DNA from: an uncultured Burkholderiales bacterium | Lineage (GTDB): Bacteria; Pseudomonadota; Gammaproteobacteria; Burkholderiales; Burkholderiaceae_C | Assembly: GCA_937897495.1 (NCBI GenBank) | Contig: CALCBL010000242.1 | Location: 1-15,491, forward strand | Reading direction: 5' to 3' | DNA length: 15,491 nt | Shown here: positions 14,753 through 15,491 of the stretch, one piece after another | Layout: each line of letters opens with the position of its first letter | How positions within the stretch are numbered: position 1 is the first letter of the stretch | Notes under the pieces: model-generated | What the model was told of the DNA's origin: nothing | What the model saw: the letters and a program-made list of their open reading frames with translations, nothing else | Database searches by the model: none | Translations under genes and position numbers: made by a program

Positions 14753-15491
14753 GTCACCGCAAAAAGCTTGCGATAGCGATTTGGAAGGTCCTTCACTTGC
14801 ATCAACATGGGCAAATCCGCCGTGTTGAAGTCAGGGTCCCATGCAGGTGCACCCAAAATTTTGGCACCCAATCTGAGGTAGCCTCTAATTAAAGCGGGCG
14901 GCTCTACCGGCAAGTCTGAGTCTAGTTCTTCGATCGGAAGCGGCAAGCGAGGCAACGCATGAAACTCAATGGACGCCAAGTTCGTTTTCGAAAGCTGCTT
15001 CCACATGCTGGCAGCAGCATCGCCGGTCACAACGCCGTTGTGCAACATAGGAATGCTGGCACAGCCAATCATGGTGTCTAATTGGTTGCGTGCCATGAAT
15101 TCAAACAAGGCACCCCACAAGGCCAAGATGACGCCGCCATGTCGGTGCTCGGCGTGGACACAACTTCTGCCTAATTCCACCATGCGTTCGCGCATGAATC
15201 TCAAGCGTGTTAAATCAAATTCAGTGTCTGTGTAAGTACCGCCCACTCGTTTAGCTTGGGCTGGCGTCAAAACACGGTAAGTACCAATTACGGCACCCGA
15301 AACACCATCACGGACCAATAGGTGCTCGCAATAGTCATCAAAAAGGTCGATATCGTGGCCAGCCACGGTTTCTGGCAACCTGGCACCCATTTCTTTTCCG
15401 AAAACCTCATAACGCAGCCTTTGGGCTTCTCTTACTTCGTCTTGGTGCTTAGCCCAGCTAACTTCGATGGCAGATTTCGAAATATTTGGGT
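14749..15491 (-). CDS. OlsB-like GNAT-fold acyltransferase, 5' end outside the window
   Basis: The frame stays open past the first visible ATG (15390) to the window edge, giving 246 visible residues with the start missing. The residues before that ATG, including EVREAQRLRYEVFGKEMGA, are the usual opening of this family, so ATG 15390 is internal and the gene is truncated by the window. Further on are YCEHLLVRD, GTYRVL, LGRSCVHAEHRHGGVILALW (a run typical of OlsB) and GCASI. OlsB-type enzymes N-acylate ornithine from an acyl carrier protein to give lyso-ornithine lipid. Related hemolysin-like GNATs acylate other amino compounds, so the acceptor is not certain. It is coupled to the LpxH-like gene by a 4-base overlap, forming a lipid-related minus-strand pair. 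No olsA partner is visible. Confidence 0.8.
   Translation of the reverse strand, partial: PNISKSAIEVSWAKHQDEVREAQRLRYEVFGKEMGARLPETVAGHDIDLFDDYCEHLLVRDGVSGAVIGTYRVLTPAQAKRVGGTYTDTEFDLTRLRFMRERMVELGRSCVHAEHRHGGVILALWGALFEFMARNQLDTMIGCASIPMLHNGVVTGDAAASMWKQLSKTNLASIEFHALPRLPLPIEELDSDLPVEPPALIRGYLRLGAKILGAPAWDPDFNTADLPMLMQVKDLPNRYRKLFAVT

Noticed and set aside
15388..15390. ATG 15390 as the start of the OlsB-like gene
   Set aside because: The frame continues upstream without a stop to the window edge and encodes the conserved family N-terminus, so the gene is partial.
15474..15483. Palindrome ATTTCGAAAT near the right edge
   Set aside because: It is a short 10-base palindrome inside the OlsB-like coding frame and is expected by chance.

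Overview
The window looks like part of a betaproteobacterial genome, most likely Burkholderiales and perhaps a freshwater Comamonadaceae. This rests on mid-range base composition and on protein flavour: MipA/OmpV, a TonB-dependent receptor with a VGKINVEG-type TonB box, an OlsB-like acyltransferase coupled to an LpxH-like phosphatase, and TRAP transport. It is densely coding. No tRNA, rRNA, insertion sequence or CRISPR was seen, and no stretch over 100 bases lacks a gene.

Layout. (1) 40-1449 (+): a MipA/OmpV-type outer-membrane protein and a membrane-anchored CxxCxxCC (YkgJ-type) protein. They meet convergently with (2) 1519-3171 (-), a class-III, HemL-like PLP aminotransferase with a membrane anchor. 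(3) 3237-5866 (+), divergent from it: a long-form phosphatidylserine decarboxylase proenzyme translationally coupled to a UshA/5'-nucleotidase-type phosphoesterase, probably a lipoprotein. (4) 5949-13867 (+): a compact seven-gene run exbD-tonB-TonB receptor-exbB-tatT-tatP-tatQM, preceded by nested dyads. (5) 13922-15491 (-), convergent: an LpxH-like phosphatase and a 5'-truncated OlsB-like GNAT acyltransferase.

The centrepiece is block 4. It holds a private energising complex (ExbB, ExbD, TonB), an outer-membrane receptor, and a complete TatT-associated TRAP transporter (TPAT: lipoprotein TatT, binding protein TatP, fused QM permease, as in Treponema pallidum TP0956-TP0958). Read together these genes describe one import line from the cell exterior to the cytoplasm, using TonB energy at the outer membrane and an ion-gradient TRAP permease at the inner membrane. 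TatP has Phe where classic TRAP binding proteins have the carboxylate-binding Arg, so the ligand is probably not a simple organic acid; it may be hydrophobic. The substrate cannot be read from sequence.

Two DNA structures stand out statistically. One is a perfect 23-bp inverted repeat at the very start of the window, straddling the mipA starts; it may be a contig-end fold-back artefact. The other is a perfect 13-bp hairpin with a four-base loop over the TatT lipobox codons, in the middle of the block 4 operon.
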